NCBI RefSeq assembly: GCF_032362555.1
Contig: NC_083506.1
Coordinates: forward strand, 8,541,501 to 8,605,500
Length of the DNA: 64,000 nucleotides
Direction of reading: 5' to 3'
DNA from: Amyelois transitella
Taxonomy: Eukaryota; Arthropoda; Insecta; Lepidoptera; Pyralidae
Of the stretch, positions 1-10,080 are shown in pieces (within the stretch, counting starts at the first letter, position 1; each line of letters starts with the position of its first letter). A program made the position numbers and the translations under genes. Under the pieces are notes generated by a model, which ran no database searches, was not told the origin of the DNA, and saw only the letters and a program-made list of their open reading frames with translations.

Positions 1-1360
1 AAAAAATAATTTTAAAGCGTATAAACATGCTAAAATCACCGGTTGGTATATTTTGACGAGTTTAATGTGCATAATTCTGCTTGTTTTAATGTGCCCAATT
101 ACCCCGTTCGGTGGCATGAGACATTCGTTTCCGTTGCTTAGATCCACACGACACCGCGGCAATCTGACAGCCTTCCTAGGCAGATTACATGTAATAGGTC
201 TTATTATCTGTAACTATGCATGAAACAGGAAGATTTTTTGTTAGAATAACCTTCAAGCTGTGGCAGCTTTGTAACTTCTTCGTATTTTTATGTATCTTAA
301 TGAAGAGGTAATAAACAGTCAAATAGAATATGAAAAGACAAAGCTTATACATAATAACTGTTATAACCTTTTGGTCTTTTGTGCGTTTTGACAAATAGTC
401 ATCATTTTACAATGCCACACATATGTTATCGTCAACTACTACTGGTTTAATTTTCAAAAACAAAAACAGCATACATTAGTTGCGATCTCAACAAAAACAA
501 AGAGAAAAAAATTATTAAAACAACAAACCATCGCATTGGGCGTTGGCTATTCGATACGATCTAGATCAGTCAAAACTCAGAATGAATCATGGTTGCCGTG
601 TGTAAAATAATTACCATAGTTCTTGCTTGGATTGATAAGTGACAAAAAACCTTGACATGCGAACACATAAGCTTCTCATAAGTCATAAAAAAATAAGACA
701 TTGATTCGGAGGCTTTGAACTGTACCAAGGTTAATTGATATCTTTAGTCAAGAAATAATTTGACACTCCTTTTGTTAAGTATTGGTATTTTTAATAAATA
801 TATATGAGTATCGTAGAAATCAATTATTTCAATTTTAATGGTAAGTAAATACATTCTAAGGGTAAATGGATTGAATTCGTCACTAACTGGCTGATTTGAA
901 TGTGAATTGAATGTTTAATATTTTCTTTCATTTCAGGACTATATACTTGTATGCGCACACATACCTTCCTTTATGTGCATTACAAGTCTCTAAAGCATTT
1001 TACAGTGTAAAACTAATAGGAATTCAGCGTGATAATCGATCACGTCAACTTGAAATGTCATGTGGAGTAAATCCGGGATGGCGATTACTTTGGAATTCTT
1101 GAGGAAGATTGTGAATAGCTTTTTCTATCATCTTAATAGTGCATCGTATCAAGTTGTCATCAAGACGTCATTTCCGCCCGTTAGCAACACGTGCTGAGAA
1201 TGTAGAAGTGGTCCTATTGTCAGCAACGGTAGTGGTTACCATGAGCAGCCTACATGAGATTTATGTTATAAAATGGCAGTCATGATGGTGTAGTAAGCCC
1301 AAGTAGCGAACCATTCATAATAATGCTTGCTTTTGACCGCGGCTTTGCTCGCTTTGTGGT
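1..1360. other. Intergenic AT-rich sequence, no gene seen
   Basis: I see no open frame with coding character, no convincing splice pair and no RNA gene. Open frames at 185-394 and 911-1102 are short, AT-rich and unlike any family I know. Confidence 0.6.
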
Positions 1361-1524
1361 TTATCTATATATATTTGTAAATTGACGTTCGGTGAAAATG
1401 CTGCAGTGTAGTTTGTTCCGCCGCTTCTTCTACACATGCGCTTTGGAAGCGAAAATATAATTGGATTTAAGTGATGTGACGTCAATGAGTGATACTTTGT
1501 ATCCAATTTTGAAAATAAATCTCA
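1361..1524 (+). repeat. Dispersed repeat copy 1 (retroelement 3'-end type)
   Basis: About 160 bases match 30283-30455 almost base for base, and in reverse 40374-40497. Shared landmarks are CTGCAGTGTAGTTTGTTCC, CGCTTCTTCTACACATG, GTGACGTCAAT and the end TTTTGAAAATAAATCT. In copy 2 the end runs on into repeated ATTCT units, which fits a non-LTR retroelement or SINE 3' end. The family name is not known to me. Confidence 0.75.
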
Positions 1525-1654
1525 AACCAGGTGTTTACCGGGAGAAACAGGAACAGGAACTCGATGATCTCTTTGGTACTTCTAACCTGACTTTGTGTGT
1601 GTGAATTTTTGTACAGGATTAGGCAAACAAAAATACGTTCCTATTTATAATATA

Positions 1655-1850
1655 AATCCGCTCGCAGCTCCGCCCGCGTAAAACCAAAAATCAACATTAG
1701 TCCCGTTCCCCCGGGAATTTCGGGAAATCCTTTCTTAGTGCACACAGAGACCACATAAAGAACCTACACGCCACGGGGATAGACCCAGCTGTTTGAGCTG
1801 TGCGGTGTCTGTCAGTCATTCGCATTTCTTTTATGTATTTTGATGTTAAT
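1655..1850 (+). repeat. Degenerate non-LTR retroelement fragment
   Basis: The stretch contains CCGCCCGCGTAAAA, then a GGGAATTTCGGGAAATCC block and the GAGCTGTGCGGTGTCTGTCAG block. From memory these are common in lepidopteran genomes as eroded retroelement copies. A related start (GGCCCGCGTAAAAATCGC) occurs at 58873. No open frame survives. Confidence 0.5.
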
Positions 1851-2089
1851 TAATCTTTTCATGTGAACATTTTCCTCCTGGTCCTCTTCAGGGAAGGCTG
1901 AATCATAAAATTGTAGGACTGTGTCGATGCTCTTAAACAAGACTTATTTTGATTTTGGTAGAAACCTTACAATCTAGGTACACATATTCAAAAAAGGTCC
2001 CAACCACGTTTCCCTTATTATCCTAATCAATTGGATTATATCCTTCTCACCCTAAAGATAAGCCTGGGGTGTGCCTTTGACCATGAATC

Positions 2090-2280
2090 CTGCGTTGGAT
2101 GAGTCAGGTTTTTACACAAAGCAACTGCCATCTGACCTCCGCAATCTTTGCAGGAAACCTAACCCGTATTAGATTGATCATGGTAACACTTTCAGTTGCC
2201 TGAATGTGCAGGTTTCTTCAAGTTGTTTGCCCTCACCGTAAGAGAATCGGTTAGTACTCAAACTAATTAACATAACTCAG
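2090..2280 (+). repeat. Dispersed lepidopteran-type repeat
   Basis: It carries GAGTCAGGTTTTTACAC, CTGACCTCCGCAATCTTTG, CAGTTGCCTGAATGTGCAGG and CCTCACCGTAAGAG in order. The same ordered blocks, more eroded, recur at 36180-36350 and 41400-41530, and partly at 37868-37915. No coding capacity is seen. Confidence 0.6.
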
Positions 2281-4270
2281 ATTTGGTGACTTACATTGCT
2301 GAGGTAGTATTTGAATATGTTTAAAAATGTAGTAATTCATGTACAATCCGCAAAAAAAATTGTGACATTAACTTTGTAGTACGAGTATGTCAGTAACGGG
2401 ACACGCGTCACGGCACCCGTGCACGTCAGCGGAGGCAGTCTGCAGAACTGCACTGTCATTATAAGGCAATCAGTTATGTAATGTTATAACGCCGAAAATA
2501 TGAACAAAATTGTTGAAGATTCGCTGGTTACGCCTGACTGAATAGTTATGACTGACTGAATGATTCAATCGATGATAACTAATAATTATTTTGCTTGTAA
2601 TTTTATTTAGCTTATTCACATCATACAAGTGTATTTCTGATAGCACTCTAAGGGCTAAGGTAACGCTTCAGAGCTAAAGGTCTACAAACTTAATACACAA
2701 AGTACCTGCCTCCGGACCGCCGCAATCGTAAGTAAATCTTACGATAGGAAAAGTTACTTTCTGTGTTGGTAAAACGCATCGTATAACCTGCGGGAATAAA
2801 TGTGTGCGCTGGGCGCATTATCCCTAACGAATTAACTTCCCTTCAAGTAAAACCAGTTGTCAATTTCCTTAGAAAAATTAAAGCGCAGACTTTATTCAAT
2901 AAACTATCGTACGTTTAGATTATTTTATTATAAATATGAGAAAACTATTAATTACCTAAATATTATTATTAGGGGCCAACTGTAATTTCCATAACACACA
3001 CAATTAATTGCTATTTCTCTGATAATTTGAAACCGAGCCCTAAGAGCCCTGTTTACAAATGTCAGGAGTACTTGAAGCATACGCTCTATTGAAAATCGTA
3101 AATAGTCCCACTATATCTACTTATATGGACGAGTCGTAGGTACGTAATTGTTCCCAGACCCAATCACACAGTTTTGTCGTCTTATAGAAGGTATGTGTAT
3201 TTTAACATTATATTAATCAATGTTAACGCTGGATGTTAAATTTCCACCACGTCATGATCTAGCCCCGTTGTGAATAACGGAAACACGTATTACACGTATG
3301 TCACAAACCCAGCCGGCGACGCGACGCTCCGCGGCGATACCGGTTTCCGTCACAACCCAACTCTTTATCACATAATGCAATGTAATAAATTTTTGTTCTA
3401 CGTTCCCACGAAATCCCGGCCACTTTGAATACCGTTATTTTTAATTTAGAGAGCAAGTGGAATTTAACCTTTTAGGTTTGCAAGTTAGTCTGATAAATAA
3501 CACTTAACTTCGGAAGGTGATAAGAGAGAAAATTTTCTAACACTCGTATTTTTAAACTGCAAAATACATTAATGGATATTTAAGGCGATGAGCTAACAAC
3601 CTGTCACTATCTTAATCTTAACTCTATCATAAGTCTATCCAGCTGAACGTAACCATCGAGATTTTCCAAGAGTTTTGGATTTGCCTGTCTCGTTAGCAAT
3701 GAAGACGTGCAATATGTATTTAGGTATATTAATTTGCATAACAATATACTTTTTTTCACGACAATAACGCCCTGTACAGTGTCACTCAATGTGTCTTATG
3801 CGAAACTCGAACTTTATAAATATATAAAATGTTATAGAATATTCAATTGTTTAATACGGAAGACATCAACGCATCAAACGTGTCATTATAAACATTAGAA
3901 TGACAGATTTATATTTTTAAGTTTTAATTATTTAAACAACATTTATGCTGGAAGAGATTGAATAATTCGTACAGACGATTTTCACCTTTGCTATGTTATA
4001 ATTAATGTACAGTAGATAAAGGGTATTCTATCTATCTATCTAGGCATCGGAAATGCGGAACCAATTGCAAATAAATAGAATCTTTGCTTAATAACGACGT
4101 TTACGTGTAGCCTTGTTGTGAAAAAAATAAGGAGGACAAGGAAATTAACCTTTTGTAATAAAAAACTGAGAAATTAAAAATTATCTTACATTTAAATATT
4201 TTGTAACTTTGATCATAACAGATGAATCATTAAATTAATCGTTTAATGAAACGACAAATAATAGTCATTC
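2281..4270. other. Intergenic sequence with one small repeat fragment
   Basis: The only recognisable piece is 3578-3665, with GGCGATGAGCTAACAACCTG and CAGCTGAACGTA. It belongs to the repeat also seen at 13786-13922, 45355-45545 and, reversed, 49895-50045. Two GC-rich spots (2395-2450 and 3310-3360) have no open frame. A (TCTA)n run lies near 4030. Confidence 0.5.
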
Positions 4271-4274
4271 TTAA

Positions 4275-4625
4275 ATGAGAAACCGAATAAAACATCTTCA
4301 ACTTTTGTCCTTATATACACGAAATACCGCGTTCAGTCTGCGCCCTCGTTTTTATAATGACTTTGTATTCAAAGCACTTTCTCCGCGCGGGCTCCATCTC
4401 CAAATGGGATATAATGTAAATATGCCTAATAGTTCCGAGATGATAGGCTGGCTGTCGGTCAAGGCCTCGGTCACTCACCCAGTATCCTCTCACGACGAGA
4501 ATGTGACCATGGCTCTTGACCATATCATATTTGATCATTCCATAAAATATGAAATCGTAGATGCGGCATTTTATGCGGAAATGCTGGATATTTTTGGTAA
4601 TAATTATGAAATTTTGAAAAACTGA
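4275..4625 (+). CDS. Unrecognised 116-residue open frame, doubtful gene
   Basis: An ATG-to-TGA frame of 116 codons opens with a basic segment and ends with an acidic, aromatic tail (residues about 85-116). I recognise no domain. The first 75 codons overlap an almost equally long minus-strand frame (4311-4538), so one frame may shadow the other or both may be relics of a repeat. GC content rises inside it (4340-4520) relative to the flanks, the only sign of past coding. It lies 310 bases from the mariner element. There is no initiator or splice evidence, so it is a weak candidate. Confidence 0.15.
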   Translation: MRNRIKHLQLLSLYTRNTAFSLRPRFYNDFVFKALSPRGLHLQMGYNVNMPNSSEMIGWLSVKASVTHPVSSHDENVTMALDHIIFDHSIKYEIVDAAFYAEMLDIFGNNYEILKN

Positions 4626-4932
4626 ACCAGTTTTTCTTTATGGCTAAATTTAGTGCATTTTAAGTACAAATTGATTATTATTTTTAACAGCGATCATAAA
4701 ATAAAATAGAAAGTTCTAAAACCTTTTTTTTCATCCCGATCAATCCGACTTGATTTATTTGGGGTTGTCTCAGGTAGGACGCACCTTGAAAGAGCTTAGG
4801 GTCTAGTTATAATCCCCACCTAACCTTCCATTTATAGAATAAAATCCATTACTTAAATAGAAAAAAAAAACTTCTTGTTTAGCAGAAGACTCTCGCTCGC
4901 ATGTTTAATTGCTTCAGTGTACGAGTATATAC

Positions 4933-6256
4933 TACTCTGTCAAGAAAGTAGCGGGAAAAGATCAATAATACACAAACTGTTTGTTATTCATCCAAATTTA
5001 TTTTATCACCTTCAAAATATGCTCCTTTAGAAACGATACACTTACGCCAACGAATAATCCAATCATCAAAACATTTTTTAAACGCTGTTTCCGGAATTGA
5101 GGTCAGTTCTCGCCGCGAATTCTCTTTTATGTCTTCTACCGATTGAAAACGGGTGCCACGAAGTGGTAATTTGAGTTTAGGAAAAAGAAAAAAGTCGGCT
5201 GGAGCCATATCTGGTGAATATGGTGGTTGCTCGATGGTATTTGTTGAGTGTTTGGTTAAAAACTCGTTCACAATGATGGCCTTGTGCGAAGGTGCATTAT
5301 CATGGTGCAAAATCCAAGAATTTTCTTTCCACAAATCTGGCCTTTTTCGTCGGATTTGCTCTCTTAAACGCCGCATAACACTCAAATAATATTCCTTATT
5401 TACCGTTTGACCTTCCGGCAAGAATTCCGAGTGCACAACACCGCGATAGTCAAAGAAAACAGTCAACATGACTTTGACTTTTGAACGACTTTGGCGTGGT
5501 TTTTTCGGTTTCGGTTCAGTTGGAAGGCGCCACTCCGAAGCTTGTTGACTAGTTTGCATGTCAAACTCGTAAACCCACGTCTCGTCACCAGTAACAATGC
5601 GTTTCATGAATGTTGGGTCGGAATTGACTCGTTCTAGCATGTCCTCAGCGACTTTCATGCGATTGAGTTTTTGAAAAAAATTCAGGTCTTTTGGGACTAG
5701 CCGAGCGGCAACATGTTTCATACCCAAATTATTAGTTAAAATGGTACGGATCGACTCGTGAGATACAGAAAGTTCGGTGGCTATCTCTCTCAAAGTTGAA
5801 TGAGGATTTTCTGTCACTATTTCCTTCACTTTTGCGATGTTAACTTCAGTTGCAGACGTTGATGGCCTACCAGAGCGAGGCAAATCTTCCATCACATCTC
5901 GACCGCTTTTGAACGCTTTGTACCACTCATAAGCACGAGTTTTTGATAAAGTCGATTCACCGTAAGCCTTCTGTAACATTTTCAGTGACTCCGAACACGA
6001 TATTCCATTGGCAATGCAAAATTTAAGACAAACTCTTTGTTCGATGTTTTTATCCATTATGAAATTAGCAATACACACTAGATATGATATAACTAAAAAT
6101 AGCACTGTATTTAATGTAAACAACAGATGCAACTCAAACTCCGCGCCAAAATGGAAAACAGTTGTGCCAATCTAACAACAACAAAAAAAAAACAAAAATT
6201 TGAATTTGGAACCATAAATAAATAATCCATTCCCGATACTTTTCTGACTGAATGTA
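4933..6256 (-). mobile_element. Complete mariner element with TA target duplication
   Basis: The element is about 1.32 kb, a normal mariner length. The ends are imperfect inverted repeats of roughly 25 bases: the left end reads CTGTCAAGAAAGTAGCGGGAA, and the right end, read inward on the minus strand, CAGTCAGAAAAGTATCGGGAA (each given from its matching base). Both are flanked by TA (4933-4934 and 6255-6256), the mariner target site. It encodes an uninterrupted transposase on the minus strand. End repeats differ at a few positions, so excision competence is uncertain. It sits about 110 bases upstream of a candidate transcription start at 6370. Confidence 0.93.
4984..6057 (-). CDS. Mariner transposase, intact, 357 residues
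   Basis: This is a cut-and-paste transposase of the IS630/Tc1/mariner superfamily, acting in the nucleus on its own terminal repeats. I start at the Met of MDKNIEQ (6057); the frame runs 25 codons further upstream, but that hydrophobic stretch is not part of mariner proteins. Residues 1-110 form the helix-turn-helix DNA-binding region. RLVPKDL (119-125) is in the place of the WVPHEL linker motif. The catalytic triad is D158 (TGDETWVYE), D253 (HHDNAPSH) and D288 (MAPADFFLFP), with exactly 34 residues between the second and third Asp: D,D34D. No stop or frameshift is present. Length matches the family's usual 345-355. It is probably a recent insertion. Confidence 0.96.
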   Translation of the reverse strand: MDKNIEQRVCLKFCIANGISCSESLKMLQKAYGESTLSKTRAYEWYKAFKSGRDVMEDLPRSGRPSTSATEVNIAKVKEIVTENPHSTLREIATELSVSHESIRTILTNNLGMKHVAARLVPKDLNFFQKLNRMKVAEDMLERVNSDPTFMKRIVTGDETWVYEFDMQTSQQASEWRLPTEPKPKKPRQSRSKVKVMLTVFFDYRGVVHSEFLPEGQTVNKEYYLSVMRRLREQIRRKRPDLWKENSWILHHDNAPSHKAIIVNEFLTKHSTNTIEQPPYSPDMAPADFFLFPKLKLPLRGTRFQSVEDIKENSRRELTSIPETAFKKCFDDWIIRWRKCIVSKGAYFEGDKINLDE

Positions 6257-6369
6257 TAAGAACTCAAAAAAGTGTTATCACACAAAACCTCTCACTTACC
6301 CTACATTCTAATAACTATCTATAAAAATCATTATTTTTGTGCTCGGAGAGTTCCATCGTGATCTGTGTC

Positions 6370-6518
6370 AGTTTAGATTGTATCTTTATTTTGACTGCTG
6401 GGTTCAAGAACACGTCATGACGCCAACGACACACGACACACTGACCGAAGAAGAGGACCCGAAAAGGAGATTCCTGCTAACTTATTTGTCATCTATCGCC
6501 ATAAGTTTCTCGGCTGAG
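6370..6518 (+). CDS. Candidate first exon of an unplaced gene (membrane protein?)
   Basis: A TCAGT initiator at 6368-6372 precedes an ATG at 6417. The 34-codon frame ends in GCTGAG followed by GTAAGT (donor after 6518), phase 0. The predicted N-terminus is short and acidic (THDTLTEEEDPKRR) followed by a hydrophobic segment (FLLTYLSSIAISFSAE) that is cut by the splice site. This layout is usual for the first exon of insect sugar-transporter-like proteins, but it is too short to name. A TATAAAAA at 6320 is about 50 bases from the initiator, too far for a standard TATA box. I found no downstream exon in the window. The mariner insertion lies just upstream. Confidence 0.4.
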
Positions 6519-6697
6519 GTAAGTGACTTTCGATTTCAAAGCCTTATAAATTTACACACCATTTTCGTTTGATGAAGATAAGTTTTCTTTACTAATATCC
6601 ATACTTACATTATAATATTTCTAACATTACAATTTGTATTTTGGAGTATGTCTTACAATTCTGGGGTTCTTTAATTAATTAACTTAATTCTATACGA

Positions 6698-6900
6698 GAG
6701 TTCGAATCCAGGCCAGGGCACGATGAGAAGAGGACTTTTTCTGATTGGCCTGGGTCTTGGATGTTTATCTATATAAGTATTTATTATAAAATATAGTATC
6801 GTTAAGTAAGCATCTCATTATACAAGTCTCGAACTTACTTCGAGGCTAACTCAATCTGAGTAATTCGTCCCCTATATATTTATATTTATTTATATATTTT
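6698..6900 (+). repeat. tRNA-derived SINE, 5'-truncated copy
   Basis: It begins at the B box (GAGTTCGAATCCAGGCCAG) and keeps the family body (TTTTTCTGATTGGCCTGGG, ATAAAATATAGTATCGTT, CTTACTTCGAGGCTAACTC) and an AT-rich TTTA tail. The A-box half is missing. Full copies are at 39431, 45610 (reversed) and 48511. Confidence 0.85.
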
Positions 6901-7779
6901 CAGAAACTATTAGTCAAATTTTATATGGGTAACGAAATACCTCTATGGTATTTATTTTTTGAAATGCTATGTCAGCAAATGTACGGGCAGAAGTTTAGTC
7001 TTACTAAAATAAATAAACAAGTATAAATTAATTATTTAATCATAAAGATGTACGTAATCAAGGTAATTGTAAGACATAATAAGTGTCTACTACTGAAATA
7101 ATTAGCTGGAACAAAAAATATTTATATATTTAATATTAAACATAAACATTACGCGGCTATGGCAGGTGAATAGACCAAGCAATTATAGAATAACGTGATC
7201 GACGTTGTAGGCACTTCCTCTAACATAGCCTTCAAATTATCTATCTTTACATAAAAACCATCAAAAACGGACGAAATCATTTCTGTGGTTGTACAATAGG
7301 CTTGTTTTATTTTTTTAATATAATGAATAAATGCAAAATATTATTTAATATACATAAAAAAGCAAAAATAAAACAAAATAAAATCACTTATTAGGTAGAT
7401 ATAAATGCATTTGCAAGAATGCAAGATTAGGTGGCTATTATTCTATTAAATCAGCCAGCCTTCTTATTACTTTAGGCTAATGACGCTATCATGAGATAAA
7501 TTAAATTATTTTTATGGGCATGGTGAGGAGTCGTTTAACGTTAGTTTACTATATAAAAGAATATAAAATATGTACTTAGTCATTTCTATAAAAATGTTAT
7601 TTTAAGTACAAAGCCCGAAAAAGTACTAAGTAGTTATTTGACTTATTATTTTTGCTTCATATTTTCCTAAACGAATAATCAATACATATAATAAAACAGT
7701 TAAAAAAATTTGTCTGTACATCAGTATATTTTCAAAAAAATAATTTATAACGATATAAAAATAGTAACCGAGCATGAAT
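6901..7779. other. AT-rich intergenic sequence
   Basis: Nothing recognisable; stop codons crowd all frames. Confidence 0.6.
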
Positions 7780-8277
7780 TTGAAAAAAAAAGTTAGTCTG
7801 TTTGTTTGTACACGCTAACCTCCAAAACGAATTTGAATGAAACTTTTTTGTTGTATAGCTTTTATGCCTGGCCAACATATAGGATATAATTTATTTTGGA
7901 ATCTGGTACAGCTGATATCGAACCATAATAACTCAGCTAAACTATAGGAAATGTCGAATTAACTTCTTAATAAAAGTTGTTCAACCTGATGAGCATTTTA
8001 TGTTGGCGTATAAAAATCGAAAATCTGGAACACCTGATGTAGAACAATTATAGACCAGCTAAATCATCCGAATTATTGAAGAGACGTCTTGACAAAAGTT
8101 GTTCAACTTGATGAGCATTTTCTTTTAGCAAAAAGAAAATGAATATCTGGATCATGTGAAGTAGAAGCCAAAGGGACCAGCTACTCTGTAACATGTACCA
8201 AAATTTGAGTAAATTGTATAACCTTAACCTTCTTATTTCCAATAACACGCAGACGGAGTTGCGGGTGTCAACTAGTC
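7780..8277 (+). repeat. Eroded repeat with internal ~122-bp tandem units
   Basis: The start has the GTCTGTTTGTTTGTACACGCTAACC-like block and the end has GCAGACGGAGTTGCGGGTGTCAACTAGTC (given in two parts in the sequence near 8250-8275). Both are familiar from eroded lepidopteran retroelements. Inside, units at 7896-8017, 8018-8140 and a partial one from 8141 share a TCTGG..CA.CTGATGT head and AAAAGTTGTTCAAC / TGATGAGCATTTT. The units have diverged at many positions. Confidence 0.55.
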
Positions 8278-9534
8278 TTTAATAAAGTAGATCAGCAAAT
8301 TGTCAAGTCCAGTTATGCCATTAAGTGTAATTCAATTAGATACGTTTGATAAGACGGATGCTGCATGATGCTATGATTCTCAGTTACAACAGCAGCCACA
8401 CCTATACTTACTTATTTATTCGTAACTCATACTGAAAATATTGGGCTATATCAAGAGGACAATAAACCAAGTTGACAGGTGAGAATAAAAATTGACTTAC
8501 GGTGTTGTGAGACTAATAGGAGTAGCTAACATAGATTGTTGCTCGAGTGCGTGTCGAGAAATAGAAGAAAAAATGTAGAAGGTTTGGCATTAAGGTAAAG
8601 GGATGATGACAGATATAATTAAATGCTGCAATCACCGTTCATAATGAAACACGCAATGTTTTAAAAAAAACCCCTATGTGATCGATGGCCAGCAGTCGTG
8701 TTATCTTATAAATAATATGTTTGATATTTTTAAGTATTTTTAGTCTTCATACGATGGTTTAAACCATCTATGAAGCCATCGTATGCATCAGGATTATATT
8801 TGCATTCCAGAATTTTAATACGGATAAATAGCTAGACAATATATTCGAAGTTTCATAGGTACTACACGTTTGAATAGTTGTTATCTTCATAGCCCTGAGA
8901 TTGGCTGATTAGGTACTAATCACCAACATGCCTTGTAATGTAAGTAGGTAGTGAATATTTAAATTGTTGCAGCTATAATAAAAAATCTGCATAATTTTTT
9001 TTTCTCAAGAACTATTCTAAAATGTTATCCTGCATGTTATCTGTTGACGTATGGTCTATAATTATAGTTCTGTCATTAATCATATGGATGGACGCACCTG
9101 TACATGGCTATCTGACCATATTAGAATGTTGTAGTATGTCGTTAGGTACCTATATAAAAAGAATTAATAAGTGATGACATTTTCTCATCCGCAAGTACAT
9201 CACACGGAATAATAATTCCAATTTCTATGTTCCGAAATATTCACTTTGAGGATAGAGCAATCGATGGATTTGTAAAAAGAAACAGTTTGCTAATAAGTTA
9301 AACCAATAGGCTAAAGCTGGCTGGCTATTTACAACTTTTCGCAAGAAACAAGGTCCGAGCAAAATGTCGATTACTAAAATCTCAATAAAAGCTTAACCTA
9401 CTATTTTTGCAATAAACCTATTTTAAAAACAAATTCGTATAAGTAATCTTCTTCTTCTAAAATGTAAGAGCTACTCTTGTCGGCGGATGTAAGTAGAGCG
9501 CCTGAATTCATTCAATATTCGATTAAATCAGGTC
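8278..9534. other. Intergenic sequence with one nested palindrome
   Basis: There is no gene signal. At 8748-8785, CATACGATGG and CCATCGTATG form 10-bp arms, and the self-complementary GATGGTTTAAACCATC (8753-8768) overlaps the left arm, so two alternative foldbacks are possible. Confidence 0.45.
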
Positions 9535-9765
9535 GAGGTCGATTAAAACAGAGTAAAAGAAACAAAACAAAATTATTTTTGGCATTTTCGTCTATCTGTT
9601 TTTATGTTTGGTACGTTATAACTTCAAACTACTCAACGGATTGGAACGTGGTTTTTATACGTGAATTACATATATTTAGGAGCGTTGTCAAAAAGATCTG
9701 TTTCGTCAAAATCGGTTAAATGAAAAGAAGTTACCTATATAGTCAATTGAAAATTTACAACTTTA
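9535..9765 (+). repeat. Dispersed repeat, matches 60030-60165
   Basis: The blocks TTTTCGTCTATCTGTTTTTA, ACTACTCAACGGATT, GTTTCGTCAAAATCGGTTAA and AGAAGTTACC..ATAGTCAATTGAAAATTTAC recur in order and orientation at 60030-60165 in an NME7 intron. An 80-codon open frame inside (9477-9719) is part of this repeat rather than a gene. Confidence 0.6.
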
Positions 9766-10017
9766 AAACATAGATGAATGCGGTAAACATACTCGTAAAT
9801 GTTCCGGTATAAATTTCGGAATGCTTTGCTTGATGATATGCGTGACAAACGGTATTAACTGAAGAGGTTCCGAACAGGACAAAATAGAAGCAAAAATTTC
9901 GGAAAGTGGACCCCAGGCTCCGAAGCATTATAGCAAAGTGCAACTGGGAGACGCAAAGAAAGAGAGAGTAAAAGCGACCTTCTTTTAAATAAAATTAGAT
10001 GTGTCTGCCTAAATAGA

Positions 10018-10080
10018 ATCTTTTAACCCTGATATCCAAAGATCAACATATAGATCTATTGGATATCAGGGTTAAAAGAT
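10018..10080. repeat. Perfect 22-bp inverted repeat
   Basis: Arms ATCTTTTAACCCTGATATCCAA (10018-10039; only this arm is quoted in part, its first 20 bases defining it) and its exact complement (10059-10080) enclose a 19-base spacer. No flanking duplication was recognised. It could be a small foldback element or an RNA hairpin. Confidence 0.85.
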
